The notes beneath the pieces were generated by a model. It searched no databases. It was not told where the DNA came from and was given only the letters and a program-made list of their open reading frames with translations. From Demequina lignilytica (GTDB taxonomy: Bacteria; Actinomycetota; Actinomycetes; Actinomycetales; Demequinaceae), in contig NZ_JAUHPX010000004.1 of NCBI RefSeq assembly GCF_030418305.1, positions 124,001 to 188,000 of the forward strand: a DNA stretch of 64,000 nucleotides, given 5' to 3'. The translations under genes and the position numbers were made by a program. Shown in pieces: positions 9,447 through 18,459 of this stretch; position 1 is the first letter of the stretch, and the number at the start of each line of letters is the position of its first letter.

Positions 9447-10181
9447 TCAGGGCTCCCGGTGCACCACCGAGGCGCCGGCCTGCGACCGCGGCATGATCAT
9501 CATCGTGTCGATGTTCACGTGGGCAGGGAGGCTCGCGACCCACCGGATCGCCTCGGCGACGTCCTCGGCCGACAGCGGCGTGATGCCCTCGTAGACCTTG
9601 GCCGCGCGCTCGGCGTCGCCCGCGAAGCGCACCAGCGAGAACTCGGTCTCGACCATGCCCGGGTCGATCTCGCACACGCGCAGCGGCTGCTCGAGCAGCT
9701 CGAGGCGGAGCACGCGGGTGAGGGCCGCCTCGGCATGCTTGGCGGCGTTGTATCCGGCGCCGCCCTTGTAGGGCTCGCGGGCGGCGATCGAGCCGATGGT
9801 GACGACCAGCCCGTCACCCGACGCGACCAGCTTCGGCAGGAGCGCCTTGGTGACCCGCACCGTGCCGAGCACGTTGACGTCGTACATCCACCGCCACTCG
9901 TCGAGGTCGGCCTCGGCCAGCGGCGTGGTCCCGACGGCTCCGCCGGCGTTGTTCACCAGCAGGTCGCAGCGCTCGACCGCGGCGGCGAAGGCGTCCACCG
10001 ACGCATCGTCCGTCACGTCGAGCGCGAGGGCGGTGCCGCCGATCTCCGCCGCGAGCGTCTCGAGGCGGTCGAGCCGCCGGGCGCCGACCACCACATGCCA
10101 GCCGTCGGCGGCGAGGGCGCGGGCTGCCGCGGCTCCGATCCCGCTGCTGGCTCCGGTGACGACGGCGACACGCTGGGTCAT
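9447..10181 (-). CDS. Short-chain dehydrogenase/reductase, YdfG-like
   Basis: NAD(P)-dependent oxidoreductase of 244 aa. The Rossmann motif TGASSGIG is at 9-16, NNAG at 77-80, and the catalytic residues Ser131, Tyr144 and Lys148 sit in GSIAAREPYKGGAGYNAAK. The basic residues after the second strand (GARRLDRL) favour NADP. Members similar to YdfG reduce 3-hydroxy acids or aldehydes, but substrate is unknown here. A strong GGAGGAG precedes the ATG. It lies 21 bp downstream of the TetR gene on the same strand, so it may be co-transcribed with it and under its control. Confidence 0.9.
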   Translation of the reverse strand: MTQRVAVVTGASSGIGAAAARALAADGWHVVVGARRLDRLETLAAEIGGTALALDVTDDASVDAFAAAVERCDLLVNNAGGAVGTTPLAEADLDEWRWMYDVNVLGTVRVTKALLPKLVASGDGLVVTIGSIAAREPYKGGAGYNAAKHAEAALTRVLRLELLEQPLRVCEIDPGMVETEFSLVRFAGDAERAAKVYEGITPLSAEDVAEAIRWVASLPAHVNIDTMMIMPRSQAGASVVHREP

Positions 10182-10202
10182 GGCTCCTCCGATGGGGAGG
10201 GG

Positions 10203-10847
10203 CTACGGTGTCTCCCCTGCGTCGACAGTAGCGCGCTCCGGAGCCGCCACCGCACCGCGGGGAAGCCCGACCATCGCCTCGACGGCACGCGCCGCGAGCG
10301 CGACCCGCGCATCGTCCTGGCGCCAGCGCACCAGCGCCTGGGCGTTGAGGCCGTCGATCATGCCCAGGACGTGCCAGGCGACCGCATCGGGGTCGGCCAC
10401 CGTCAGGGAGCCGTCGGCCGCGCCCCGGGCGAGGAGCTCCACGAGCGCGACGTGCCACGCGTCCATCTGGTCGCGCACGGCCGCCGCGAGCTCGGCGTTG
10501 CGCCGACCGAGCGCCCACGCCTCGACCCACACGGCGGTGACGTCCTCGCGACCGCCGCCCAAAAGGGTCCGGAGCAGCGCGTCCAGCGCGTCGGGTGCGT
10601 CCCCGCCCGCGAGGTACCGCACCTCGTCGAGCTCGGCGGCGACGATGCCGGCGAAGGTCTCGGCGACCAGCGCCTCCATGCTCGGGCTGTAGTGGGCGAC
10701 CAGCGCGGGCGCGACGGCGGCCTCCGCGGCCACGCCGCGCAACGTGACCGCGGCGAGCCCGTCGCGCAGGGCCACGGCACGCGCCGCCCCGGCGATCTGG
10801 GCGCGGCGCTCGGCGGCGGGGAGTCGGCGACGATCCGTTGACGGCAT
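10203..10847 (-). CDS. TetR/AcrR family regulator (BetI-like)
   Basis: 214 aa. The N-terminal helix-turn-helix domain (about 15-60) reads AQIAGAARAVALRDGLAAVTLRGVAAEAAVAPALVAHY in pieces typical of BetI-like TetR regulators. The C-terminal part is the all-helical ligand and dimer domain. It is divergent from agmatine deiminase and amidase, with a perfect 8 bp dyad between them, so it most likely represses itself, the downstream SDR and the deiminase operon. A polyamine or guanidino compound is a reasonable guess for the inducer, from context only. Confidence 0.85.
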   Translation of the reverse strand: MPSTDRRRLPAAERRAQIAGAARAVALRDGLAAVTLRGVAAEAAVAPALVAHYSPSMEALVAETFAGIVAAELDEVRYLAGGDAPDALDALLRTLLGGGREDVTAVWVEAWALGRRNAELAAAVRDQMDAWHVALVELLARGAADGSLTVADPDAVAWHVLGMIDGLNAQALVRWRQDDARVALAARAVEAMVGLPRGAVAAPERATVDAGETP

Positions 10848-10874
10848 GGAGGCGATTCTGTACCGTCGAGCGCT

Positions 10875-10894
10875 AGTTGATCAAGCGATCAACT
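10875..10894. promoter_or_regulatory. Putative TetR operator in the divergent promoter
   Basis: AGTTGATC AAGC GATCAACT is a perfect 8 bp inverted repeat with a 4 bp spacer, midway between the TetR start (10847) and the agmatine deiminase start (10921). Size and position fit a TetR-dimer operator covering both promoters. Assignment to this regulator is inference from position. Confidence 0.7.
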
Positions 10895-10920
10895 ATTGAC
10901 CGACCCGCGATCGGAGCGCC

Positions 10921-11949
10921 ATGGCCTGGACGATGCCCCCCGAGACCGCGCCGCACGCGCGGACGTGGATGGCGTTCCCCCGCGAGGGGCTGACGCTCGG
11001 CGCGACCGCGATGGAGCGCGACGCCGGATACGCGGCCTGGACGGCGGTCGCGCTCGCCGTGGCCGAGCTCGAGCCGGTGACCATGGTGGTCGACCCCTCG
11101 GAGATGTCGCGCGCGCGCCGCATGCTCGGCGGGGCGATCGACCTGCTCGAGGCACCGCTCGACGAGTTCTGGATGCGCGACGTGGGCCCCACGTTCGTGC
11201 TGGACGACGCGCGGCCCGGGGTCCTCGGCGCCGTCGACTGGGTCTTCAACGGCTGGGGCGCGCCCGCGTGGGCGGAGTGGGAGAAGTCGGCGCGGCTCGG
11301 GAGGGTGGTCGCCGAGGCGGCGGGCGCCGAGCTGGTGCCGTCCGCGCTGGTCAACGAGGGCGGCGGGATCCACGTCGACGGTGACGGGCTGGTGCTCCTG
11401 ACGGAGACGGTGCAGCTCGACCCCCGCCGCAACCCCGGGCTGGATCGCGCGGCGGTCGAGGCGGAGATGGCGCGGGCGATCGGCGCGACCCGCGCCGTGT
11501 GGCTGCCGCGCGGCCTCACCCGCGACTACGACGACCTGGGCACCAACGGCCACGTGGACATCGTCGCCGCGCCGGTCGGCGGAGGCCGCGTGCTCCTGCA
11601 TGCCCAGGCCGACCCGGAGCACCCCGACTACGAGGTGAGCGCCGCGCTGCGCGACCTGCTGAAGGCCGAGGTCGACGCCGCCGGGCGTCCGCTGGAGGTG
11701 ATCGACCTGCCCGCGCCGCGCACGCTGCGGGACGGCCACGGCCCGGTCGACTGGAGCTACGTCAACCACTACGCGGTCAACGGCGGCGTGATCGCCTGCG
11801 GCTTCGGGGAGGACGATGCGGACGCCGCCGCCCGCGAGGTGCTCGCCGAGGCGTACCCGGGCCGCACGGTGGTGACGGTCGACGCCCGCGAGATCTTCGC
11901 CCGCGGGGGCGGCATCCACTGCATCACCCAGCAGGAGCCGGCGCGATGA
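10921..11949 (+). CDS. aguA: Agmatine deiminase family protein (PAD fold)
   Basis: 342 aa enzyme of the guanidino-group-modifying superfamily, hydrolysing agmatine to N-carbamoylputrescine and ammonia. Family marks are WMRDVGP (Asp87), NEGGGIHVDG, NGHVDIVAAP (His) and the C-terminal nucleophile Cys334 in GGGIHCITQQ. The start at 10921 gives MAWTMPPETAPHARTWMAFP, the normal N-terminus. The stop overlaps the amidase start as ATGA. No AguB-type carbamoylputrescine hydrolase is adjacent, so the real substrate may be another guanidino compound. Divergent from the TetR regulator. Confidence 0.88.
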   Translation: MAWTMPPETAPHARTWMAFPREGLTLGATAMERDAGYAAWTAVALAVAELEPVTMVVDPSEMSRARRMLGGAIDLLEAPLDEFWMRDVGPTFVLDDARPGVLGAVDWVFNGWGAPAWAEWEKSARLGRVVAEAAGAELVPSALVNEGGGIHVDGDGLVLLTETVQLDPRRNPGLDRAAVEAEMARAIGATRAVWLPRGLTRDYDDLGTNGHVDIVAAPVGGGRVLLHAQADPEHPDYEVSAALRDLLKAEVDAAGRPLEVIDLPAPRTLRDGHGPVDWSYVNHYAVNGGVIACGFGEDDADAAAREVLAEAYPGRTVVTVDAREIFARGGGIHCITQQEPAR

Positions 11950-13658
11950 CCGTCGACGTGGTCGAGGCTTCGATCGCCTCGCTCGCCGCCTCCCTCTCGT
12001 CGGGTGAGACGACCGCGGTCGCGCTGGTCGAGGCGTACCTCGCACGCATCGCGGCCTACGACGGCCCCGATACCCCGACCGCGCTCAACGCGGTCCCGGT
12101 GCTGGACCCGACCGCGCTCGACCAGGCGCGCGAGTCCGACGCGCGCCGCGCCCGCGGCGAGGCGCGCGGCCCCCTCGACGGCATCCCCTACACGGCCAAG
12201 GACTCGTACCTGGTGCGGGGGCTCCCGTGCGCCGCCGGCAGCCCCGCGTTCGCCGACCTGATCGCGCAGGACGATGCGTTCACCATCGCGCGCCTGCGCG
12301 CGGCCGGCGCCATCTGCCTCGGGCTCACCACGATGCCGCCGATGGCGAACGGCGGCATGCAGCGCGGCCTCCACGGCCGAGCCGAGAGCCCGTATCGCGC
12401 CGACTTCCTCACCGCCCCCTTCGCGTCGGGCTCCTCGAACGGGTCCGGCACGGCGACCGCCGCATCGTTCGGCGCCTTCGGCCTGGGCGAGGAGACCTGG
12501 TCGAGCGGCCGGGGGCCCGCCTCGAACAACGCGCTGTGCGCGTACACGCCGTCGCGGGGCGTGATCTCCGTGCGCGGCAACTGGCCGCTGGTGCCGACCA
12601 TGGACGTCGTGGTGCCGCAGACGCGCACCATGGCGGACCTGCTCGCGGTGCTCGACACGATCGTCGCGCCCGACCCCGAGGTCGACGGCGACCTGTGGCG
12701 CGCCCAGCCCTGGGTGGACCTGCCCGCCGTCGCGCGGGTGCGGCCTGAGTCGTTCCCCGCCCTGGCCGACGGCGCGCGCGAGTCGCTCGCGGGCCTGCGG
12801 ATCGGAGCCCCGCGCCTCTACCTCGGCACGGATGCCGAGGCCGGGACCAACCCCCAGGGCGGCGTCGGCGGCCCGACCGGCACCCGCATCGTCCCTCGCC
12901 CGTCCTCGCTCGAGCTGTGGGAGGCGGCGCGCGCCGACCTCGAGGCCGCCGGCGCGACCGTGGTCGACGTCGACCTGCCGATGATCAGCAACTACGAGGG
13001 CGACCGGCCCGGCGCGCCCACCATCGCAACTCGCGGGCTGGTGCCGGCGGAGTTCCTGCACACCGAGGTGCGGGGGCTGTCGGCCTGGGCGTGGGACACC
13101 TTCCTGCGCCTCAACGGCGACCCCGGCCTGTCGCGTCTCGACGAGGTCGACGGCACGCGCATCTTCCCCCACCCCGCAGGCGCGCTACCGGACCGGTACA
13201 CCGGCTTCGAGGACGACATCGCCGAGTACCCGGCGCTGGCGCGCGCGGGGCTGCCCGCGACGCTGGACGGCTTCCCCGCCATGGAGGCCGGGCTGCGTGG
13301 GCTCGAGGAGACGCGGCGTCTGGACCTCGAGGAGTGGATGGACTCCCGGGGTCTCGACGCGATCGCCTTCCCCGCCGTCGCCGACGTGGGCCCCGCGGAC
13401 ATGGACGTGAACCCGGACTCCGCGGACCTCGGCTGGCGCAACGGCGTGTGGGTCGCGAACGGCAACCTCGCGATCCGCCACCTGGGCGTGCCGACGGTGA
13501 CGGTCCCGATGGGGACGATGCGCGACATCGGCATGCCCGTCGGCCTCACCTTCGCGGGGCGCGCGTACTCCGACGCGGCGCTGCTGAGGATCGGTGCGGG
13601 CTTCGAGGCGCTGGGCCGGCGCCGCACGGAGCCGCCGCGGACGCCGCGGCTCGGATGA
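11946..13658 (+). CDS. Amidase signature family hydrolase
   Basis: 570 aa amidase using the Ser-cisSer-Lys triad. Lys lies in IPYTAKDSY. The Gly/Ser-rich signature is present but diverged: ASGSSNGSGTATAASF, then EETWSSGRGPASNNA, where the nucleophilic Ser position reads as a Ser in SSGRGPAS. The start overlaps the deiminase stop, so the pair form one operon. It probably deaminates an amide produced or used with the deiminase product, but the substrate is unknown. It converges on the toxin gene with a 13 bp gap. Confidence 0.85.
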   Translation: MTVDVVEASIASLAASLSSGETTAVALVEAYLARIAAYDGPDTPTALNAVPVLDPTALDQARESDARRARGEARGPLDGIPYTAKDSYLVRGLPCAAGSPAFADLIAQDDAFTIARLRAAGAICLGLTTMPPMANGGMQRGLHGRAESPYRADFLTAPFASGSSNGSGTATAASFGAFGLGEETWSSGRGPASNNALCAYTPSRGVISVRGNWPLVPTMDVVVPQTRTMADLLAVLDTIVAPDPEVDGDLWRAQPWVDLPAVARVRPESFPALADGARESLAGLRIGAPRLYLGTDAEAGTNPQGGVGGPTGTRIVPRPSSLELWEAARADLEAAGATVVDVDLPMISNYEGDRPGAPTIATRGLVPAEFLHTEVRGLSAWAWDTFLRLNGDPGLSRLDEVDGTRIFPHPAGALPDRYTGFEDDIAEYPALARAGLPATLDGFPAMEAGLRGLEETRRLDLEEWMDSRGLDAIAFPAVADVGPADMDVNPDSADLGWRNGVWVANGNLAIRHLGVPTVTVPMGTMRDIGMPVGLTFAGRAYSDAALLRIGAGFEALGRRRTEPPRTPRLG

Positions 13659-13671
13659 CGCGCACCGCCCG

Positions 13672-13998
13672 TCAGGACATCAGCGGCACGTCGAGGTCGT
13701 AGGCGAGGACCACTGCGCGCGCCAGCGCGCGCTCCTGGGCTGTCGTGAGGAAGCCGACGGTCCGGCCGAGCGCGCTCGCCGGCACCGTGAGGACGTTGTC
13801 GAGGGAGACCGCCGACTCGTGGTCCAGGCCGTTGGCACGCCCGACCGGCAGCTCGCTCGACAGACCTGTGACGGTGCTCGTGATCGGAGCGACGGTCACC
13901 TTGGTCATGGCACCCCGCGCCGCCTCGCGCGTCAGGATCAGCGCCGGGCGGGTCTTGTCGAGCCGCACGAGCCTGATCTCACGCGGCCGCTCAGTCAT
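13672..13998 (-). CDS. MazF/PemK-family toxin
   Basis: 108 aa. The fold is the CcdB/PemK barrel of MazF endoribonucleases: REIRLVRLDKTRPALILTR at the start, then VTVAPITSTVTGLSSELPV and the C-terminal TTAQERALARAVVLAYDL. It is expected to cleave mRNA and arrest growth unless bound by its antitoxin. The gene overlaps the upstream antitoxin gene by 8 bp, the usual coupled order antitoxin then toxin. Confidence 0.85.
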   Translation of the reverse strand: MTERPREIRLVRLDKTRPALILTREAARGAMTKVTVAPITSTVTGLSSELPVGRANGLDHESAVSLDNVLTVPASALGRTVGFLTTAQERALARAVVLAYDLDVPLMS

Positions 13999-14224
13999 CG
14001 ATCCCGGCGTGCTCGACCGTCCACGCCACCACGGGGTCGAGGTCGTCGCCCGGCCCCGCGTCGCGCAGGATCACTGCATCGCGCTGGGCGAGCGTGCGCC
14101 TCATCTCCCGCTCGAGCGCGGACGCCACCAGCGCGGCCCGGCTGGGCGCCTCCCCGGCCGCGACCGCCTCGTCGAGGAAGGCGACCATCTCGTCCGGAAG
14201 CCGGACCGCGATCTGGGTGCTCAT
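13991..14224 (-). CDS. Ribbon-helix-helix antitoxin for the MazF-type toxin
   Basis: 77 aa starting MSTQIAVRLPDEMVAFLDEAV, a ribbon-helix-helix DNA-binding domain, followed by an acidic C-terminal tail (GDDLDPVVAWTVEHAGIDD) that would wrap the toxin. I use the ATG at 14224; an ATG nine bases upstream would add three residues. The antitoxin normally neutralises the toxin and represses the pair. It overlaps the toxin start by 8 bp. Confidence 0.85.
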   Translation of the reverse strand: MSTQIAVRLPDEMVAFLDEAVAAGEAPSRAALVASALEREMRRTLAQRDAVILRDAGPGDDLDPVVAWTVEHAGIDD

Positions 14225-14335
14225 GGTCGCCATCGTACGCCGCTGCATCCCACAATGGGATGCAGTTCGCGCGCGTGTGGACAGGCGGGCCGACGGCACC
14301 CACGCGCGCACGGGATCCCACCAGCGGACATGACG

Positions 14336-14364
14336 AAAGGGGCCCGCCGGACGGCGGGCCCCTT
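14336..14364 (-). terminator. Strong GC hairpin after tRNA-Ala
   Basis: GGGGCCCGCC pairs with GGCGGGCCCC across a 4 nt loop, and AA/TT extends the stem. In the tRNA direction it is followed by TTTCG. It begins 9 bp beyond the tRNA 3' end and is the best intrinsic terminator in the window. Confidence 0.8.
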
Positions 14365-14371
14365 CTCACTC

Positions 14372-14445
<74 letters not shown>

Positions 14446-14509
14446 AAGTGCTGGAATAGATTAGCACCTCCGCGCGGGGCGACGCGACCACCGTGCGGCT
14501 CGTCGACGG

Positions 14510-15970
14510 TCAGTCGCGCGGGTCCTCCGCGTACGCCATCCGCCGCACGGTGGCCGCGCCGCCGAGGGCCTCGATCGCGAGCATCCGGCCCGTGAAGCCG
14601 CCTGCGACCTCCGTCGACACGTAGCGTCCGTCGACCGAGCCGAGCGCCACGAACGCCCCGTCGCGGACGATCCCAGGCTCGAGCAGATCGGGGCCCAGGC
14701 GGCCGTAGAGCTCGCGCGACGGCGACGAGCGGACCGCGAGCAGGTCGCCGTCGCGCAGGTCCAGCTCCGACAGGGCCTGGTCGAACGGCCCGGACACGGC
14801 GCGCCCGCGGACCCGGTCGCCCACGCGCTCGACTCCGACCCAGCTGCGCGCGTCCATGCGCACGCTCAGGCACGCGTCGCCCGCCGCGACCTCGGCCGTC
14901 GCCAGGAACCCGATCGCGGGGATGCGGGCGCACAGCAGGTCGAGCTGCTCCCCCGCGTCCGCGTCGCGACCGACGGAGAGCTCCAGGCCAGCGGCGGTCA
15001 CCGTCGCGATCTGCGCCGGCGCCTTGCCGGGAGCGAGCCAGCGCGCGTCGAGCGTGTGGCTGACGAACGGCTCGTCCCACGAGCCGTCGCGGTCGGGCAC
15101 GTCGAATCGGCCCTCGTCGACAACGGGCCAGCCGTCGATCCAGTCGACGCCCGCGATGAACGTCTCGCGGCCGTTCACATGGAAGCCGGGGTAGGCGCCG
15201 GTCGGGCGCATGCCGAGGTACACCATCGCCCAGGAGCCGTCGGACAGCTCGACCAGGTCGGGGTGCCCGGTCGCCTGCACCGGATGCGGCAGGCTGCGGT
15301 GGGTCAGGATCGGGTTCGCGGGGTTCGACTCGAACGGCCCGTGGGGGCTGCGCGACCGCGCGATCGACGCGCCGTGGCCCACGTGGGTGCCACCCTCGGC
15401 GACCGAGAGGTACCACCAGCCGTCCCGCTCGAACAGGTGGGGGCCCTCGGTGTCCTTCATCTCGGTGCCTCGCCACAGCTCGATGCGGTCGGTGAGCCGC
15501 TCGCCGGTGCGCGGGTCGACCTCGACCTGGTAGATCGCGGGAGGGTTGTGGCCGCACCAGGTGAGCAGGCACGTGCCGTCCTCGAGCCAGGCGAGGTCGG
15601 GATCGATCCCGTCGGTGCCCTCGACGTACACGGGTGCCGACCATGGCCCCGAAGGGTCCTCCGCGTGCACGATCAGCTGCCCGCGGCCCGCGTCGCGGAT
15701 CGAGGTGGTGATCATCCAGAACAGGCCGTCGTGGTGGCGCAGGGTGGGGGCGAAGATCCCGGAGCTCGCCGCGTCGTGGCCCTCGCCGCCGTTGATGGCG
15801 GCGGGATCGGTGAGCGCGTGGCCCACGAGCTCCCAGTCCACCAGGTTCCGGGACCGGTGGATCGGCACCCCGGGCACGTACTCGAAGGTCGAGCTCGCGA
15901 GGTAGCACCACTCGCCCACCCGGCAGATCGAGGGGTCCGGGTAGAAGCCGGCGAGGATCGGCATCGTCAT
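14510..15970 (-). CDS. Glycoside hydrolase family 43 (beta-xylosidase/arabinofuranosidase type)
   Basis: 486 aa five-bladed propeller followed by a C-terminal beta-sandwich-like region. The three acidic residues of GH43 are visible: Asp12 in GFYPDPS, Asp123 in DGIDPDL and Glu175 in DTEGPHLF. There is no signal peptide, so it should act in the cytoplasm on imported oligosaccharides. GGAGAG lies 9 bp before the ATG at 15970. It is divergent from the GH92 mannosidase, sharing a 268 bp control region. The exact glycosidic bond is not predictable from sequence. Confidence 0.9.
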   Translation of the reverse strand: MTMPILAGFYPDPSICRVGEWCYLASSTFEYVPGVPIHRSRNLVDWELVGHALTDPAAINGGEGHDAASSGIFAPTLRHHDGLFWMITTSIRDAGRGQLIVHAEDPSGPWSAPVYVEGTDGIDPDLAWLEDGTCLLTWCGHNPPAIYQVEVDPRTGERLTDRIELWRGTEMKDTEGPHLFERDGWWYLSVAEGGTHVGHGASIARSRSPHGPFESNPANPILTHRSLPHPVQATGHPDLVELSDGSWAMVYLGMRPTGAYPGFHVNGRETFIAGVDWIDGWPVVDEGRFDVPDRDGSWDEPFVSHTLDARWLAPGKAPAQIATVTAAGLELSVGRDADAGEQLDLLCARIPAIGFLATAEVAAGDACLSVRMDARSWVGVERVGDRVRGRAVSGPFDQALSELDLRDGDLLAVRSSPSRELYGRLGPDLLEPGIVRDGAFVALGSVDGRYVSTEVAGGFTGRMLAIEALGGAATVRRMAYAEDPRD

Positions 15971-16238
15971 TGTTGTCTCTCCAAACTTAATGGCGGGATC
16001 ACTCTATACGCTCCATCGGGCCGCCACACGCCCCCGTTCCACCGCCGCATGCCTCGCGGCCGCCGGACGTGCACCCCGCCCACGCGACGGCCGGACAGAA
16101 AGTTAAAGAGTTCGTCACATGACGGCAACGGACCAGACACGGCCCCCGCCTACCGTCATGCCAAGGACGCCCGAGGATGCGCGTCCCCTCGTTTCGCACC
16201 GGAGCCACTCAGCGCGACCCCGGGAAGGAGGTGCCGCC
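15971..16238. promoter_or_regulatory. Shared promoter region of GH43 and GH92
   Basis: Divergent 268 bp region. On the GH43 side a TATAGA box near 16000-16005 (minus strand) could be a -10, followed by CCATTAAGTTTGG at about 15976-15988. On the GH92 side an AT patch AAAGTTAAAGAG sits near 16098-16109. The TTAAGTT half-site is also found in the palindrome upstream of the esterase operon at 53057, which hints at a common sugar-type regulator. That link is weak inference. Confidence 0.4.
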
Positions 16239-18449
16239 GTGTACGACGACGTCGACCCGTTCATCGGGACGGAGGCCACCGTCCTGCCCGAGCCCTCCGG
16301 GATCGCGGCCACCTGGTGGTGGCCCAAGCCCCAGGTGGGCAACACGCACCCGGGTGCCTGCTACCCGCTCGGCATGGTCTCGGCCTGCGCCTACTCGGGC
16401 GGCTACCCCACGGGCTACGGCCTCTACGACCTCAGCACCGAGGGCGTCCCCACACGCCTGCACGACCGCGCCGTCACCTCCGGCTTCACGCACTTCCAGC
16501 AGTCCGGCACCGGCGCGATCCGCAAGTACTACAACTACTTCCGCGTCACGCCCATGATCGAGCCGCTGGACGAGCTCGACCGCACCTGGGACCTCGTCTC
16601 GGAGGAGGCCGCGCCCGGCTGGTACGCGGCCACGCTCGACAACGGCATCGAGGCGGAGATCACGGTCGGCCCGAAGTCCGCCGTCCACCGCTACCGCTTC
16701 CCGGAGCACCCGTCCGCCCGCGTGGTGGTCGACTTCTCGGTCGGCGGTCTGGAGATCCCTTACGGCGCGACGCTCCCGCTGCGGGCGCGGCTCGAGGCGG
16801 TCGAGCCCGGCGTGGTGCAGGGCGAGATCGTGGTCGAGGGCGTGCCGCTGTCCGTGTACATCGAGTGCGACGCCGACGACTGGCGCCAGATGCTCTGGTA
16901 CGACCGCCGGCTCATGCCCGCCGGTCAGCGCCTCGACCTCGACTCGATCCGCCCGTCGACGCTGCGCCCGTTCGGCCTCATGTGGATGGGCACCGCGTCG
17001 CAGGGCCAGTCGGTCGAGGTGCGCATGGGCTTCTCGCTGCGCGGCGTCGACCAGGCACGCCGCAACCTGCACAAGGACCTGGGCGAGCTCGGCTCCTTCT
17101 CGACCCGCCTGGCGGGGACCCGGGAGACCTGGCGCGGCCTGCTCGACGCGATCACGGTCGACACCGAGGACGACGTCCGGCGCGAGGTGTTCGCGACCGC
17201 CGTGTACCACTCGCTCCTGAAGCCCTGCTTCGCGGCGGATGAGAGCCCGTTCTGGTCCCACAAGGGGCCGTTCGTGTTCGACGTCTCGACCATGTGGGAC
17301 ATCTACCGCACCCAGCTGCCGCTGCTGACGGCGCTGATGCCGCACCGCGTGGTCGAGTTCGCCAACGCGATGCTCACCATCGCCGAGGAGGAGGGCAACC
17401 TCCCGATCGGCTACCGCATGGCGCGCGGCTCCGACCGTTTCAGCCGCCAGGGCAGCGCGCTCGTGCACACGCTGCTGGCGGACCTCGCGCACCTCGGGCT
17501 GCACGGCATCGACTGGGACTGGGCGATGGTGCACATGCAGACCGACCTGCGACGCAGCTACGGCGAGGAGTTCCTGCTGCAGGGCTACGCCCAGCCCATG
17601 AGCCACACGCTGGACCTGGCGTACGGCTACTGGTGCGCCGGCGTGATCGCGCAGCTGCTCGGCGACACCGCCCAGCTCCGGGAGAACGTCGAGATGGCCG
17701 CTCGCTGGCGCAACGCCTTCGACGAGGAGACGGGCCTGCTGCGCGACTCGACCTACTACGAGGGCACCAAGTTCAACTACTCCTTCCGGATCCTCCACGA
17801 CATGGCTGCCCGCATCGAGCTCGCCGGCGGGGACGAGGCGTTCGTCGCGCTGCTCGACGCCTTCTTCGGGTTCGGCGCGGAGCCGGTGGTCCAGCCGGGC
17901 GAGCGACCGGGTTTGGAGGAGATGCGCGCGGGCTACGCGCTCGGCCGCTTCGAGGGCCTCAACAACGAGCCCGACATGGAGGCCCCCTGGGCCTACCACT
18001 ACGCCGGCCGGCCGGACCGGACCGCCGAGGTGGTCCACGGCATCGTCCACCAGATGTTCGGCCCCGGCCGCGGCGGGCTGCCGGGCAACGACGACTCCGG
18101 CGGCCTCTCGTCCTGGTTCGTGTGGGCCTGCCTGGGACTGTTCCCGGTCGCCGGCCAGAACCTGTTCCTGCTCCACCCGCCCGCCTTCGCCTCCGCGCGG
18201 ATGCGCATGGCGCGCGGGGAGCTCACGATCGTGGCGGACGGCTTCATCGAGCCCACGCCCGGCGGACCGGTGCAGTACATCCGGTCCGTCACCCTCGACG
18301 GGGCCCCCGTCGAGTCCTCCTGGATCGCCGGCTCCGAGCTCCATCAGGGCGGAGAGCTGCGCTTCACGCTGGCGGACACCCCAGGCGACTGGGGCCGCAC
18401 GCATCGTCCCCCCTCAACCCCACGCCCCACCCAGGGGCTGCTTCCGTGA
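16239..18449 (+). CDS. Glycoside hydrolase family 92 (alpha-mannosidase type)
   Basis: 736 aa exo-acting calcium-dependent alpha-mannosidase family. The hallmark GLPGNDDSGGLSSW lies near residues 613-626, and the N-terminal sandwich starts VDPFIGTE, as in typical GH92. I place the start at the GTG at 16239 because AAGGAGGTG precedes it by 5 bp; an ATG 120 bp upstream would add a low-complexity leader. No signal peptide is seen, so it probably works inside the cell. The GT4 gene follows 10 bp after the stop, so they form an operon. Confidence 0.92.
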   Translation: MYDDVDPFIGTEATVLPEPSGIAATWWWPKPQVGNTHPGACYPLGMVSACAYSGGYPTGYGLYDLSTEGVPTRLHDRAVTSGFTHFQQSGTGAIRKYYNYFRVTPMIEPLDELDRTWDLVSEEAAPGWYAATLDNGIEAEITVGPKSAVHRYRFPEHPSARVVVDFSVGGLEIPYGATLPLRARLEAVEPGVVQGEIVVEGVPLSVYIECDADDWRQMLWYDRRLMPAGQRLDLDSIRPSTLRPFGLMWMGTASQGQSVEVRMGFSLRGVDQARRNLHKDLGELGSFSTRLAGTRETWRGLLDAITVDTEDDVRREVFATAVYHSLLKPCFAADESPFWSHKGPFVFDVSTMWDIYRTQLPLLTALMPHRVVEFANAMLTIAEEEGNLPIGYRMARGSDRFSRQGSALVHTLLADLAHLGLHGIDWDWAMVHMQTDLRRSYGEEFLLQGYAQPMSHTLDLAYGYWCAGVIAQLLGDTAQLRENVEMAARWRNAFDEETGLLRDSTYYEGTKFNYSFRILHDMAARIELAGGDEAFVALLDAFFGFGAEPVVQPGERPGLEEMRAGYALGRFEGLNNEPDMEAPWAYHYAGRPDRTAEVVHGIVHQMFGPGRGGLPGNDDSGGLSSWFVWACLGLFPVAGQNLFLLHPPAFASARMRMARGELTIVADGFIEPTPGGPVQYIRSVTLDGAPVESSWIAGSELHQGGELRFTLADTPGDWGRTHRPPSTPRPTQGLLP

Positions 18450-18459
18450 AGGAGGTGTC

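Noticed and set aside
12461..12470. Near-copies of the iterated word such as CGCATCGTT and the many GCATCGCG strings
   Set aside because: They differ at conserved positions or are ordinary in high-GC coding DNA, so I left them out of the count.
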